The position numbers and the translations under genes are program-made. A stretch of 64,000 bases of DNA from Papilionanthe hookeriana x Papilionanthe teres (Eukaryota > Streptophyta > Magnoliopsida > Asparagales > Orchidaceae), in contig CM040422.1 of assembly GCA_022702705.1 (NCBI GenBank), forward strand, positions 33,751,270-33,815,269, written 5' to 3'. Below the pieces are notes generated by a model. The model had not been told where the DNA came from. It saw nothing but the letters and a program-made list of their open reading frames with translations, and did no database searches. How positions within the stretch are numbered: position 1 is the stretch's first letter; every line of letters starts with the position of its first letter. Positions 24,705 through 36,654 of this stretch are shown in pieces.

Positions 24705-26437
24705 AACTGTTACTTGTCCTCAAGTAACACTATAACTTTAAAAACAAAATATGTTGACTTGTGGTTGTGGGTTTCAATAGAGTTTTCTATAATTTCATCT
24801 CAGAAATATTATAGTATAACATAGGAGAAATTCTAGCAAATCAACATAGGACTAGAGTGTAAGAATAACTCATATTCAACTTAGGAATCCTGATTTTCTA
24901 TTTACTTCAAAAGTTATTGAAATTTGTCAAACTAAAGATTCACAGATAGTATAAAAATGGAATTTAAGCACCTTATCTATACCAATTTAACCAATATCTA
25001 TTGAAATAAGAATAAGCTTATGATTGTTTTTAAGTCTTTTCATTTAAAAAGATTCAAGTGAAACCAATTTTTGATTAGGCTTCTCCTCATGCTTCTCCTC
25101 ACTTATTTTCTTTTATTCTATCTTTTTTCTTTTCTTTCGGGATCATTTTCAATACCCTTCTTTCACTTTTTTTTCAGGATCATTTTTAATCCCTTTTTTT
25201 TATTTTTTTTATATGAGGATTACTATATCTGGATAAACCTTTAATAATTTTGAATTTCATTATCCTCTCTCTAAGATCCAAAACTCAAAATTTTCCCTTA
25301 TTTTTTATAAGTGTAAGTATTAGTTTGAAAATGGTTTTCAATAAAAACTCAATTCTCATTAATTATAAATCTAAGAATTTTAGCTTTTCAAATATTCAAC
25401 TCCTTTCTACCATAAATAGAAAAATTCTTTTTCCAATGTTTCCTACAAAATATCTTAACTCTAGAACAGTTTCTTCACAAAGGATTTCAACTAAGTTATT
25501 TTTCTAATATTCCTAAAATAAAAATTATAGTAACCTAAAGGTAACACCACATACCACAAGTCATTTTAAAAGTGATATCAAATTAAATATAAGCTACTGA
25601 GGACAAATAAAGTTACATTTTAAAATTTTTTCTTCCCCCCAAACTTTAATTTTAAAATATTTTGCAATTAATTCCATAAAATGTTGTAGGAAGAAAAAGT
25701 AAAGGTTGAATCTACTTATTGCTACAACTTCCTATCAAATTCATATACATGCATAATTATGATAGAATGACTATAGGAGAAAGTAAATCTAACCTAAAAC
25801 ATGCTTGCTATAAAATACACTAAAAGGAAGTATTTTCACATTAAAATTTTATTTTTCTTCCTACCCCAAACTTAATTTTTACCATATATATCATTTAGTA
25901 CAGAAAATATAAGCAGGAAGAAAAACAATTTAGAAATTCTATCTACCACAAATGTCTATTAAAACCATTTACAAGTATTCATTAGAACGGAACAATATGC
26001 AGTAGAATGTAAATCTAATCTAATCATGCCAGAATAAAATTCACTAAATAAAAGTTTAACTAGCATAGCAGGTATCAGCAAGGGAATATAAAAATATTCT
26101 TCAATTATTATATAAAATTGTAACACAAACATAAACACACATAAGATAAATGAGGTTAATTCATCCATTAACTCATCCAATCTCACTACCTTACCTCCAA
26201 TTTCTAAAAGAATCACTACACTAGTAAACTAGGTACTTTCAAATGATTTTATAGATTATAATCCCAAAGATAAGATTATCCTTGATAAATTGGTTCCTAA
26301 GCACCAATCTCAGACATCATCTAATCCCTATAATTAAGCACCTTTAACAGTTACTTATTGTAGTGTAAGATCATCCTAATGTTATTCATCAAATAGGTTC
26401 ATGATTACTACCAAATGAAAACAAAGTTAGAGAAAGG
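24705..26437 (-). other. 3' internal region of element C, non-coding
   Basis: AT-rich, with G-run tracts on the minus strand at 25634-25648 (AAAGTTTGGGGGGAAGA) and 25862-25872 (AAGTTTGGGG), both like the PPT. A T/C-rich stretch at 25080-25220 mirrors the A/G-rich stretch at 5315-5400 in element A, supporting common descent. The open frames at 25250-25507 and 25959-26216 show no domain. For the last 200 bases before 26438 I cannot tell element C from older flanking DNA. Confidence 0.45.
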
Positions 26438-28670
26438 TGTTGACCTCATTTTTGATGAGGTCTTTTCTCTTCTCTCTCCTTAGTACTTAGGATCTAGCCT
26501 TAGGCTTTCCCTTTGACTATCTTAGAGGACTAGAAATGGAACCTACCACTTAGAAATTTAAACACCTCTTAACTCCCTTTAAACCCCACATGCATGATTG
26601 TAAACCCCTAAGCCACTTGAGGGTTAAGATCAAATGTGGAGGTTTAAAGGATGAGTTCCCTATAGGACTCTTTAGCCTTAGGACTACCCTAGGTGGCCTG
26701 GTCTGGTGAGGGTTCACCTGCACACATTACACTTTCAGACACATTCTAAATCATAAAACCATTCATACCTAGCTTGACTTCCTGACTCATGTAGGTAATT
26801 CATATGGATGGACCTTAACCACTGGCCCTCAGCAAGAGGGTTGAGGAACAACATAGTGAATGCCTCAAATGAGTCCTCTCATGGCTCTTATGGGCTTAAT
26901 ATGGCTTCATGGCTCAACTAAAGTGATTCCATTCTACTCAAACTTGATCAATCTTTATTATTCCAAAATTTCAATTTTTGACCCCCGGGAGCCGTACACC
27001 CACCAAACCTACCAAATGTCCTTGAAGTTACCCAAAATTTGCAAAATTACCTAAATTACCCAAAATTCCTCAAAACCAATCCCAAACATTTCCCACCTTT
27101 TAAATTGATCATCCATATCCAAATATACCATAATTTTCAAAAATACCCCTCAATACCCTCCAAATACCCAAAATGCCCTTTTTAACCAAAAAATCCATAA
27201 ATTCCAAAAACTCCTAGAAAATTTCAAAAAATGCCAAATATTCCCAATTTCATTTTGTTCAACAACACCATAGGCTAATTTTGTCAGTTTAACCCACTTT
27301 TACCAAAACCCCCAATTTGACCCATTTTTAACCAAAGTAAGCCCAATGTCAAACCAAATCAACCCAATTGACCTCAATATTGATCCAATTCAATTCTAAA
27401 CTTCAATTCAATATCCTCAATACCAATTTAGACTAAATTCAAGCCCAATTTGATTAACATTTGGATCCAATTCCAATTTAAAGCTTAAAGCCCAATTTTG
27501 GCCCATGACCTAAACCTAGCCCAAACCAACCCAATTCAACTCCAATTGGCCCCAAATCTTTTCTAAAACCTTCCTAATATCCCCAAAAACAAAACAATAA
27601 CTAGAGTTTCCCCAAATTTGATCCTAAACTCCACCCAAACCTAACCCAAAACCAAAATCCCCATTTTGTGCCTAAACCCACCATAAACCCAAATGGGCCC
27701 AAATCTCAAAATCAAAGCCCAACCAAAGTTGAAAACTCTTTTTGACACTCCAATAAACATTTCTCAACATTAATTTTACATCAAATATAACATTACCCCA
27801 ACCTTAGACCAAGTTAGCCCAATTTGACCCACTTTGGCCCCTTTACCAAAAAAGCCCAAATTAAATCCAATTCCACTCTAAATGATATCAAATCTTTTCT
27901 AAAATGTTCAATATCCCTAAACTAAACCCAACATTTATTTGGCCTAACCCCTTACCAAATTTTCAACCAAAAGATCATTTCAAAATCTAAAAGCCCACTC
28001 CCTTAAAGCATTTAGAAGCCCACTTCCACCAAATTCTTAAAGCACAAAACCCATTCCATAGCCCACATGAAGTTTCCCCTCATCACCCCTTTGATTTAAA
28101 TCACTCCCTAAGTTCCAAATTAATCATCAAATTTCTCTAAATTAATCCTCATGCCAATTTCCCCTAAATTCATCAAAAATGCCAATATCCTTCTTCAAGC
28201 AAATGACTTGACTTTTCTAAAGCCAAATGAAGCCACAATGGAGTTATTCACAAGCCATATGAAGCCATGATTGCTTGGCCTTGTCATCAATCCATTTATG
28301 GCAAGAGAGGGGAGCCCTTTAATGATTCCCTTAAAGCTGATTAAACATTCCCGTGCTTCCCTTAACCTATGCTTAAACTTAATTCTACTTGGATTGTGAA
28401 TTGACCCCAATAATCAAGCTGACCCAAGTGACTTTCTCTTCAGCCCAAACCAGCCTTGGGTGGTGCACTCAACCCAAACCCATGACTTGACCAAATTGAA
28501 CCTAAAATGACCCCCTCGCCATACCACTTAAAGCCAAGCTCTTTACACATGGCCAACCTCCATTGCTTGCACCAAATTCAAGCCCTGACCTCCCTGACCC
28601 TGAAGGTGACCCATGCCTGGCTAGCCAGCCACCAAAATCGCCAGAAAACACCATGGCCGAGAGAACCCAT
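26438..28670 (+). repeat. 5' LTR of element E, first fragment (U3)
   Basis: Starts TGTTGACCTC at 26438 with the terminal hairpin at 26442-26462. It is the inverted counterpart of 33985-36217 in element F, including the reversed forms of the GCCTTAGGCTTTCC and ACCCCCGGGAGCC blocks. It stops at CCCAT (28666-28670), the target site of F. The 60- to 85-codon open frames inside (26860, 28195, 28507) are low in complexity, rich in Pro, Asn and Lys, and not taken as genes. Confidence 0.88.
28666..28670. repeat. Target site duplication of element F, left
   Basis: CCCAT directly precedes the TGTCGGCATA edge of F and is repeated exactly at 56468-56472 after the other edge. A 5-bp duplication is the standard size for Ty3/gypsy integrases. 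Confidence 0.92.
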
Positions 28671-30789
28671 TGTCGGCATATTTTTTTAGGTTGTGTTTTA
28701 TTTTGAAGAGTGGTTTCCTAACAGAAATCTGTCGGCGAATTTTTAATTTAATTAAAATAAATAATTTGAAAAGTAGCATTTGATTTTGAAAATAATTTCA
28801 AATTCGAAGGTTTTAAGATATGAGACTAAACCGATCTCACATCCCAAATAGTTTATATAAACGAGCACCGCACCACAAACCGTGTATCTATCCCTAAGGA
28901 TAGACACACCGCTCGACTAGTGGGGCTCGATTAAATAAACTAGAAGATTTGTGACATCCGTTTGTCTCGCGAACCAATTTTATAAGCCGACAAAATTCCC
29001 CGCTTAATATGAAAACATTAAACAGGGTTTATATTACCCAGGTTCTTCAAAATTCCCTATAAGGGCAAGCCCCTATAGTTAATTACATCTTAAGTGACGG
29101 GAATCACCTAAGAAAACTCTCGATAATAATCAATAATTCCGCTCTCAAGGATTTCAAAGTTTAAGTTTTCAAGGGATTGAATTTTGGAATTTCAATAGGG
29201 AATGGATCAAGTTTGGAACATTTTGTTTTGTGAATCCAAAGGAAGAAAAGTAGGAGAAATCACAGATTCGAAGTGAACTTCGGTAATTTCCCGACTATCC
29301 TATTGTTTGGCTTAGATTTAAGAAAGTCCTAATATTTTTAAATGTTTTGATCTTGTCAATTTTAATTAATTAGGACTTATACTTATATGATAGAATCATA
29401 CAAATAGCCTCGAAGATGTGAGGGTTTATTATCGTATCGGACGACTACCTCGGGATCCTAAGACCGGTTAGGGCTTAATTTGCAATGCAAATGCCTAACG
29501 AAGAGTTGAGGATTTATGTTGCACTAGGCAAACTACCTCGATGTCCTATGGCTTTGTTATTTAATTCTAGGAGAGTTTTGCTGATGTAGATTCAGGTTTT
29601 GCTGATGACGATGGCCGTGCTGCCCACCATGCTCCGAGCTCCTTATTGTTGCAGAGGTTTAGTTTTAGAAGTCATAAATCAGGAGATGAGAGAAGTGTTT
29701 TGGTCTAGAGAAGTCTTAATTTTCCAAGTGTTTTTTTTTATATTTTGATTAAAACAAATCTTAAAGTTGATTATAACGACACCGGTTAAGATCCCACTGC
29801 TCCATCCTTCCGGCATCATTATTTTTATCGGATTCACTTAGTCCGCATGAATTTGCTAAACTCAACTGAATGAGTTCCACACTTTCATTTAGACCGTGGG
29901 AAATCCCGTTAGCAACACGTAGGTTACATCATCCGAGGTATTCCCGGTCATCCAACAGGAAGTTTTAATTTAGTTGCAATTGTAGTTTTGTGTTCTGTTT
30001 GTGATTAAATTTTGAGTTGTTTTATATTTTGAAATGTTGTGGCGGTGAATTTTATCTTGCAATGACTTTTAACTTAGTTTTGGTTGCAGTTTTAGGGTCT
30101 ATCCTAAAGGTGTGGGTTTTCATGCAACAGATTGTTTATCATGCAAGAAAAGTAAAGTGCATTTGCAATAAATTAAATTGCAATAATGTAAATTGCAAGA
30201 AAGTAAATTGCAATAAAATAAAAGCTTACCTGGAGGGTCTTCCCGTCATCCCAAGCTACACTTAAAACGTAATTAGAATATTTAAGCAAGTTCCTAGGTA
30301 AAGCTAAGGGAAAGGTTATGGTTTTCTACCAAATTCCTAATCCTATAGCTAGTCATCTCCTATGACGTCTAGGTTCTTTGTGTTTTGGTTTAAGGACGAT
30401 TTTCTTCATCAAAGAACAATTAAATTCAATTGTTCTTATAAATGTCCTATCATATCGAGGAAGTGCTTAAGAATAATCCTAAACATCTTTTCAATATTCT
30501 CTAGGATTGTTTTAAGTCCAAATGAATTCGATTATATAAATGAATTAATCGTCCAGGGATTCAAGTTTTGTTAACTTACTCGAGTGAACTAGGACATTCG
30601 AATATCCTATAAGTGAAGTAACATTTCATTTAATGTCCTATTTAGGAGTTATGATAACTAAAGCTTTTGAGGGTAAGTTGGCGTTCAAATTGTTTGTGAT
30701 TTAGTTTAATTTCCATTAATAAGTTTAAATTTGGAATAGTGTTCAAGTTATTTTAGATTTATTTTGAATTCTTTATGTCTTAGGTGATG

Positions 30790-31220
30790 TTATATTTAAT
30801 TCAATTTAATTTAATTTAATTGAGTTTTAATTTAATTTAATTCAATATAGTTCAATTTAATTTGATTTGATGTTTAATTAATTTGATTTGATTTAGTTTT
30901 AATTTAATTTGATTTAATTTAATTTAATTTAATTTAATTATTTAATTTAATTTAATTTAATTTAATTTAATTTTAATTTAATTTAATTTAATTTATTTAA
31001 TTTAATTTAAATTAATTTAACTTAATTTGTTTAATTTAATTTAATTTCATTTAATTTGACTTAATTTAATTTAATTTAATTTAATTTAATTTAATTTAAT
31101 TTGTTTAATTTAATTTAATTTGATTTAATTTAATTTAATTTTTTAATCTTAATTTAATTTAATTTAATTCATTTAATTAAATTTAATTTGTTTGTTTTAT
31201 TTTAATTTAATTTAATTTAA
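30790..31220. repeat. (AATTT)n microsatellite in the 3' LTR of F
   Basis: A long imperfect run of AATTT/TTTAA pentamers about 430 bp long. The same run is at 51055-51500 in the other LTR, and decayed AT-rich versions occur in copy D (15540-15830) and element E (about 58980-59500). It lies in the R/U5 part of the LTR. Confidence 0.9.
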
Positions 31221-33057
31221 TTTTATTATTATTATTATTATTTTTATTTTAATTAAAATTTTAAAAGAGTTTAATAATTTAATTTTGGTTTAATGATTAA
31301 GTCTTTTAATATTTTAAGTTTGAGTTATCATTTTAATTAAGAATTGAATATTAATGAGATAATTAATTTAGGGATTTTTAAATTAAAGAATAAATCTCTT
31401 CCTAATAATATCCCTATTTTAATAATTCCAATTTTATTATTCTTCCAAATTTAATCCATTATTTAATTAAAGTTTAATCATTTTAAAATTGTTTAATGGG
31501 TTTCTACCCTTTAATTATTTAAATTTTAATCATCCAAATCAGATTAGGATCAAATATTTTACTTGTTAATTTTTATTAAACCTAAAATTTTAATTAAGGG
31601 TTAAAAGAATTTAATTACCACTTTACCCTTTAAGCTTAATAATTTCATAACTCACTAAATTGAACTCAAAAAAAACTTGAAATTTTTATGTGACTTCACT
31701 CATATGTCAATAAAGACATGAGAGGAGAAAATGTGATTTTTCTGTATTTAATTTATTTATATAATTATTTTTGGTGAAAAATAGAGATTTTCAAGGAAAA
31801 TTTAATAACATGACCAAGGGAAAGTTTCTGTTCTTAAGAAAATTAGGGGACATTCCTAATGACCAGAGAACCACTTGGACCAATTTTGGTGATTTTTTGA
31901 ACTATATTATTTTTATTATAATTATTTTAAGTTTTGGAGTGTTAATTAATTTAAAAATAAAATAAATGTTGAAAAATGGATTTTATAATTTTCAAAAAAT
32001 CTCTCTGATATCAAGGAAATCAGAGAAGCAAATTTTGCAATTTTCTGATTTTTCTATAATTTATTATAATTATTTTAGTAAAAATGTTAGAAAATACATT
32101 TTTTTAATTTTAAAATTACCTTAAAGCTTTAAAATTTAATATCTCACTAAATAGACCTAAGAAAAATGTGGGATTTGTTCCTAAGTGATTAAAATTCAAA
32201 ATGTGACATTTTGGTGAATTTTATTATTTTTGTAATTTTTATTATTTTTTAATTATTAAAAATATTAAAATATTATTAAAAATCAATTTTTTTAGAAAAT
32301 TGAAATTTTAATTTTCTTAGATTCCCCTGATATCAGAGAGGCCCCAAAACCAATTTGGTGAATTTTTTAAAGGTATTTTAAAAGTTATGAATTTTTAAAG
32401 TTTAAAATGGCTAAGTAGCTTAATCAACCCAATTAGTGGGGCTAACCAAGTCCAATTGAGCTCAAATTTTTATGGTGGATTCCTCTGATCCTAAAGGTCA
32501 GTGGGGAATTGATTTCAAGTCAATTTGATGCCTGGTTAACTCTAATTAAATAAAGACCTATTTTGGGTGTTTAAGCCAATTAGGGTTGTTTTAAATGAAC
32601 TAAGTCAAAACCTATTTTTCCTAGGGTTCTCCGTGTCATAAGGAACATCACCAAATTTTCCTAGAATTTATTTCACAACATGCTATTTATTGGAATTAAA
32701 ATACTCAAAACAAGTAACATGAACTTGAAAAATCAATAACTCTTCATAGGGATGGCCTCTGACTTTGGAAAATTCAGGGAATGTTCCCAAATTCAGAGGC
32801 TTCAAAAGCCCTTTGGTCTCATTCCATGGTGAATTGTATGCATGCATGGAGAATTAAAATAATGCAGAGAGTAAATAAATTATAAAAAATAAAATACTTG
32901 ATGAAATTAAATGATTTCTTTTTCACATTATTCTCCTTTGTTCACTGAGCAAGAGGGTATTTTTATTTTATTTTTCTGATTTTTCTACACAGAGATATGA
33001 ATTTTTGAAGTTTAGGGAATTAAATAAATCAAAAAAATACCCTAATTTTCTATTTAT

Positions 33058-33290
33058 CCACGCGGCGCCGCGTCAACCTCGGCAGCTCCGAACGCACACG
33101 CGTCGCGCTCCCATTCGACGCCGTCATCTGAGTCAGTAGCCCGGGCCCCGCGGTTCTCGTACCGTCTCCTGGTCCGACGCCATCTGAGCCGTTCGTCCGC
33201 GCGTGTATTGAATGGACGGCATCCGTTCATCGTCCCCGAGCGTCCTCATCCGAGAGCCGTCCACACTAAATCCCTAAGATCTCACTCGAT
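33058..33290 (-). other. GC-rich conserved block inside the LTR
   Basis: A sudden GC-rich island (GCGGCGCCGCGTCAACC, then CCGAACGCACACG) in otherwise AT-rich LTR. It repeats the ATCTGAG word beside ACGG or CCGTC. It is conserved at 53325-53540 (F 5' LTR), 17260-17470 (copy D) and, inverted, at 57180-57410 (element E). It would be transcribed, being about 0.6-0.8 kb downstream of the TATA box. Function unknown; a regulatory or structured leader segment is possible. Confidence 0.5.
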
Positions 33291-33850
33291 ACTCAATGGA
33301 TTTTTATGTTCTTATGCTCTATGGATTCGTCTTGAAGAGACGAACACATCTATACGGTTAACATGCATTGAAACTAAGGCATTTGAAATGGAGAATCTCC
33401 GAAGCTCGGGATGAAGAATTAGCTCATACCTTTGCTCGGAGAAGTGTGGCTTCAATCCGAGAGTTGTTTCACCTTCGATTGGATCCCGCAAGCTCCGCGA
33501 TGATGTCTCCCGGTCCGTGAATTGTCCGGATGTGATTTCGACCAAGCCCGATCACAAAGCTTGGAGGCCGGAGCAACCGGGTGGCCTCGGAGATGGGGCT
33601 TTTGCTAGTGGACACCTTCCCTTGGTCTGGTGAAGGTGTAGAACCAATCAATTTGGGAATTGGCTCACTGTGGAGAAGTGTCCTGGTTTTGGGTGGAATT
33701 TCAACTCTGAAATTGAGCTCACAGAGGAGAAATGGCAGGGGAATCTCACTGGGGATCAAGTGCTTTGTGTATGGGGAGGAGTCTGGAACAATTTTGGCAG
33801 AGTTTTGGCAAGGTTTGTGCTCAGCTCTCCTCATGGCCGAGAGGGGTGGA

Positions 33851-33860
33851 GTTTAAATAG
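33851..33860 (-). promoter_or_regulatory. TATA-like box of the F 3' LTR
   Basis: CTATTTAAAC on the minus strand, 2.36 kb inside the LTR, in the position of the TATA boxes at 54097-54106, 56602-56610 and 18013-18020. It marks U3 of about 2.4 kb and a transcribed R-U5 of about 5.1 kb. Confidence 0.55.
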
Positions 33861-36217
33861 AGAGGGTGGAGGGCCTCCTGTGGAGAGTTAGGGCTTGGGA
33901 TCAGCTCGCTCTTGGCAAGAGAAGAACATGCCTACAATGGCCACCGGGGATGGGGCGACTAGCAGTGAGAATTTCAAAGTTGGCTCACATGCGAGCTCTC
34001 GGCCATGGTGTTTTCCGGCGGCCCGGTGGCCGGCCGGCCGGCATGGGTCACCCTCAAGGTCGGTGGGTCGGGGCCGGGGCTTGGTGCAAGCAATTGGCAA
34101 TTGCCATGTGTAAAGGCTTTGATTCAAAGTAGAATGGGGCATGGCTAGTTTTGAGTCTAAATGGGTCAATCCACCCATTTGGGCTTGGTGCACCCTTCAA
34201 GGTGGCTTTGGATGCCGTGGGGATCAAAGGGATCACCTGGTTTGGCATGGAGAAGTCTCCATCCAAATATATTTGGATTAAATTTAAGTTTAGGTGAAAC
34301 ATGATTAAGGCTAATGAGCTTTAGGGATTAAGGAAAGCCCCCCTCTTCTTACCCAATATGGCATGGTGGAGTGTCCAAAGCTCTCATGGCTCACATGTGG
34401 CTCATGCATGGCTTCATGGCTCACCTTTGGCTTGGCAAAAGTTTGGTCAATTTCATAAAAAAGGATTTTAAGGATTTTGGATAATTTGGTGGAAATTTGG
34501 ATGAAGCTTCATTTAGAATTATTTGATCATTGGTTTAGGACTTAGGGATGATTTTAATTGAAAGTATGATGAGGGGAAATGTCATATGGGCTTTGGAAGA
34601 ATTTTTGGGGTTTTGGATTTGGTGGAAGTTGGCTTTTAACATGGTTTAAGGAATGGGCCTTTAAGTTTAAAAATGAATTTATGGATGGGAATTTTGTAAA
34701 GAGGTTGGGCCAAATAATTGTTGGGTTTAGCTCATGGATGTGTCATGAGTGACTTGAAGCAAATTGGGGGTGATTTGGATTTGAATTGGGTTGAATTTGG
34801 GCTCTTTTGGTGAATGGGCCAATATAGGTCCAAGTTGGCCAAGTTGGGCCAATGTTGGGCTAGAGTTGAAATTGATGTAGAATTAATGTTGAGAAATGTT
34901 TATGGGAGTGTTTCAAAGAGGTTTTGACTTTGGTTTGGCTTTGATTTTGGGGTTTGGGCTCATTTGGGCTAGGTTTGGGTTTAGGTCAAAAATGGGCCTT
35001 TTAACCTCGGGGTTGAGTTTGAGTGGGGTTTGGGTCTAAATTTTGGGCAAATCATGTTAGTATTTTGTTTGTGGGAATGTTAAGGCAGATTTAGAAAAGA
35101 TTTGGGGTTAATTGGAATTGAATTGGGTGAGTTTGGGTTAGGTTTGGGTCATGGGTCCAAATCGGGCTTTAAGGCCAAAAGTGAGATCGGATCCAAATTT
35201 CAATCAAATTGGACTTGGATTTGGTCTAGATTGGTATTGGGGATATTGAATTGAAGTTTAGAATTGAATTGGACCAAAATTGGGGTCAATTGGGTAGGTT
35301 TGGCTTGACATTGGGTTCACTTTGGGTTAAAATGGGTCAAATTAGGGGTTTTGACAAAAGTAGGGTAAATTTACAAAATTGGCCCATGGTGTAGTTAGAC
35401 AAAATGAAATTGGGAATATTTGGGATTTTCTGGAATTTTCTGGGAATTTTCTGAATTTTTGGATTTTTAGGCCAAGAGGGGTATTTTGGGTATTTGGAGG
35501 GTATTGGGAGGTTTTCTTGGAATTTTTGGTATTTTTGGGTATGGATGATCAATTTAAGTGATGTGGAAATGTTTGGGATTGATTTTGGAGAATTTTGGGT
35601 AATTTGGAAATTTTTGAGAAATTCGAGTAATTTCAGTGTTTTGGTAGTTTAAGTAGAGTAGGGCCCCGGGGGTCAAAAATTGAAAATTTGGAAAATTGAA
35701 GATTGGGTGGATGTAAGTGGAAAGAAGTAATTTTGGTTGAGCCATGAAGCCATATCAAGCCCACATGAGCCTTGAAGGGACTCATTTGAGGCATTCACTA
35801 TGTTGTTCCTAACCCTCTTAGCCAAGGGCTTAGGGGTTAAGGACCATCCATGTGAATCACCCACATGAGTCAGGAGGTCAAGTTAAGTATGGGTGTGGTT
35901 TTAGGAGGTATGTGGAAGTGTAGTGTGTGTGTAAGTCAGCCCCTTCACCCGCACCGAGTCACCTGCATGGCGCTCCTAAGGCCAAAGAGTCCTATAGGAA
36001 CTCATCCTTTAAACTTCCACATTTGATTTCAACCCTCTAGGTGATTAGGGGTCTACAAGTCAAGTTTGTGGAGTTTGCAGGGAGTTAAGAAGTGGTTTGA
36101 ATTTCTAAAAGGTGGGTCCCAATTCTAGTCCTCTAAGACAATCAAAGGAAAAGCCTAAGGCTAGATCCTAAGTACTAAAGAGAAGAAGAGAAGACCTCAT
36201 CAAAAATGAGGTCAACA

Positions 36218-36237
36218 AATGGAGCCCCAATAGGTGT
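36218..36237 (-). other. PPT region and 3' cyclisation-like sequence of F
   Basis: On the minus strand ACACCTATTGGGGCTCCATT directly precedes the 3' LTR. It is only partly purine, so the PPT is weak or decayed; TTGGGG is the likely core. The 13 bases ACACCTATTGGGG are exactly complementary to CCCCAATAGGTGT in the RNA leader (48672-48684). See findings. Confidence 0.55.
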
Positions 36238-36654
36238 GGTGAGCTGACGGAGCACACCACGCGTATTGGTATTGACCGAAGCGATCAACAAAACCAACAC
36301 AAACATCCAAGTGACAAACTTAGGATGAAATAGAGGAGTTTTCGCCGGGGAGTAGCAAGTATATCTCCGAAACCGAGATTCCCGAACTCTCGCCTGGGAA
36401 AGGAAAAGGAGGTGAATCCCAAATCACATGACCTCGGGAGAATTTCGATTTAGATTTTATTTTGTTTCAATTTAAGTTTTGATGTGTGAGTTTAGATTTT
36501 AGTTTGGAGTTTCAATTTAGATCGAAGTTCGTCAAAATTAATTCGAGGGATTCGATTTGAAATGAAAATTGGAATTCTGAGGTTTTAGATGTAACATCTT
36601 CAACCTCGAAAGAAAATTGAATTGATTAGATTGAATCGTTGCGATGAGAAGAGA

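Larger units (their letters stand above)
22820..26437 (-). mobile_element. Athila-lineage element C, 3' end on the minus strand
   Basis: A 3' LTR (22820-24686) is preceded, in minus orientation, by a PPT and about 1.75 kb of 3' internal sequence up to the edge of the element E LTR at 26437. No coding domain is recognisable in the internal part. The phrase GTGTTACTTGAGGACAAGTA before the PPT matches element A. The upstream end is lost or lies beyond the element E insertion. Confidence 0.7.
28671..36217 (-). repeat. 3' LTR of element F
   Basis: 7,547 bp, nearly the same length and sequence as the 5' LTR at 48924-56467 (7,544 bp). On the minus strand U3 starts at 36217 with the hairpin at 36193-36213. 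A TATA-like box lies at 33851-33860, a GC-rich block at 33058-33290 and an AATTT microsatellite at 30790-31220. Visible differences between the two LTRs cluster at CAG/CTG sites. No open frame in it has a recognisable domain. The overlapping frames at 33208-34302 arise because this GC-rich stretch has few stops on either strand. Confidence 0.92.

Noticed and set aside
28666..28680. F as two unrelated LTRs rather than one element
   Set aside because: Equal LTR lengths, matching CCCAT flanks and a coherent interior with PBS and integrase support a single element.
33208..34302. Cluster of overlapping frames of 70-120 codons on both strands in the LTR
   Set aside because: They lie in GC-rich LTR sequence where stops are rare. 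None has a recognisable domain, and the equivalent frames in the other LTR (53453-54447) differ in length and content.
35337..35864. Frames rich in Pro, Lys, Ile or Gly, Asn, Phe in the F LTR
   Set aside because: Low-complexity G/T-rich LTR sequence; the reading is compositional.
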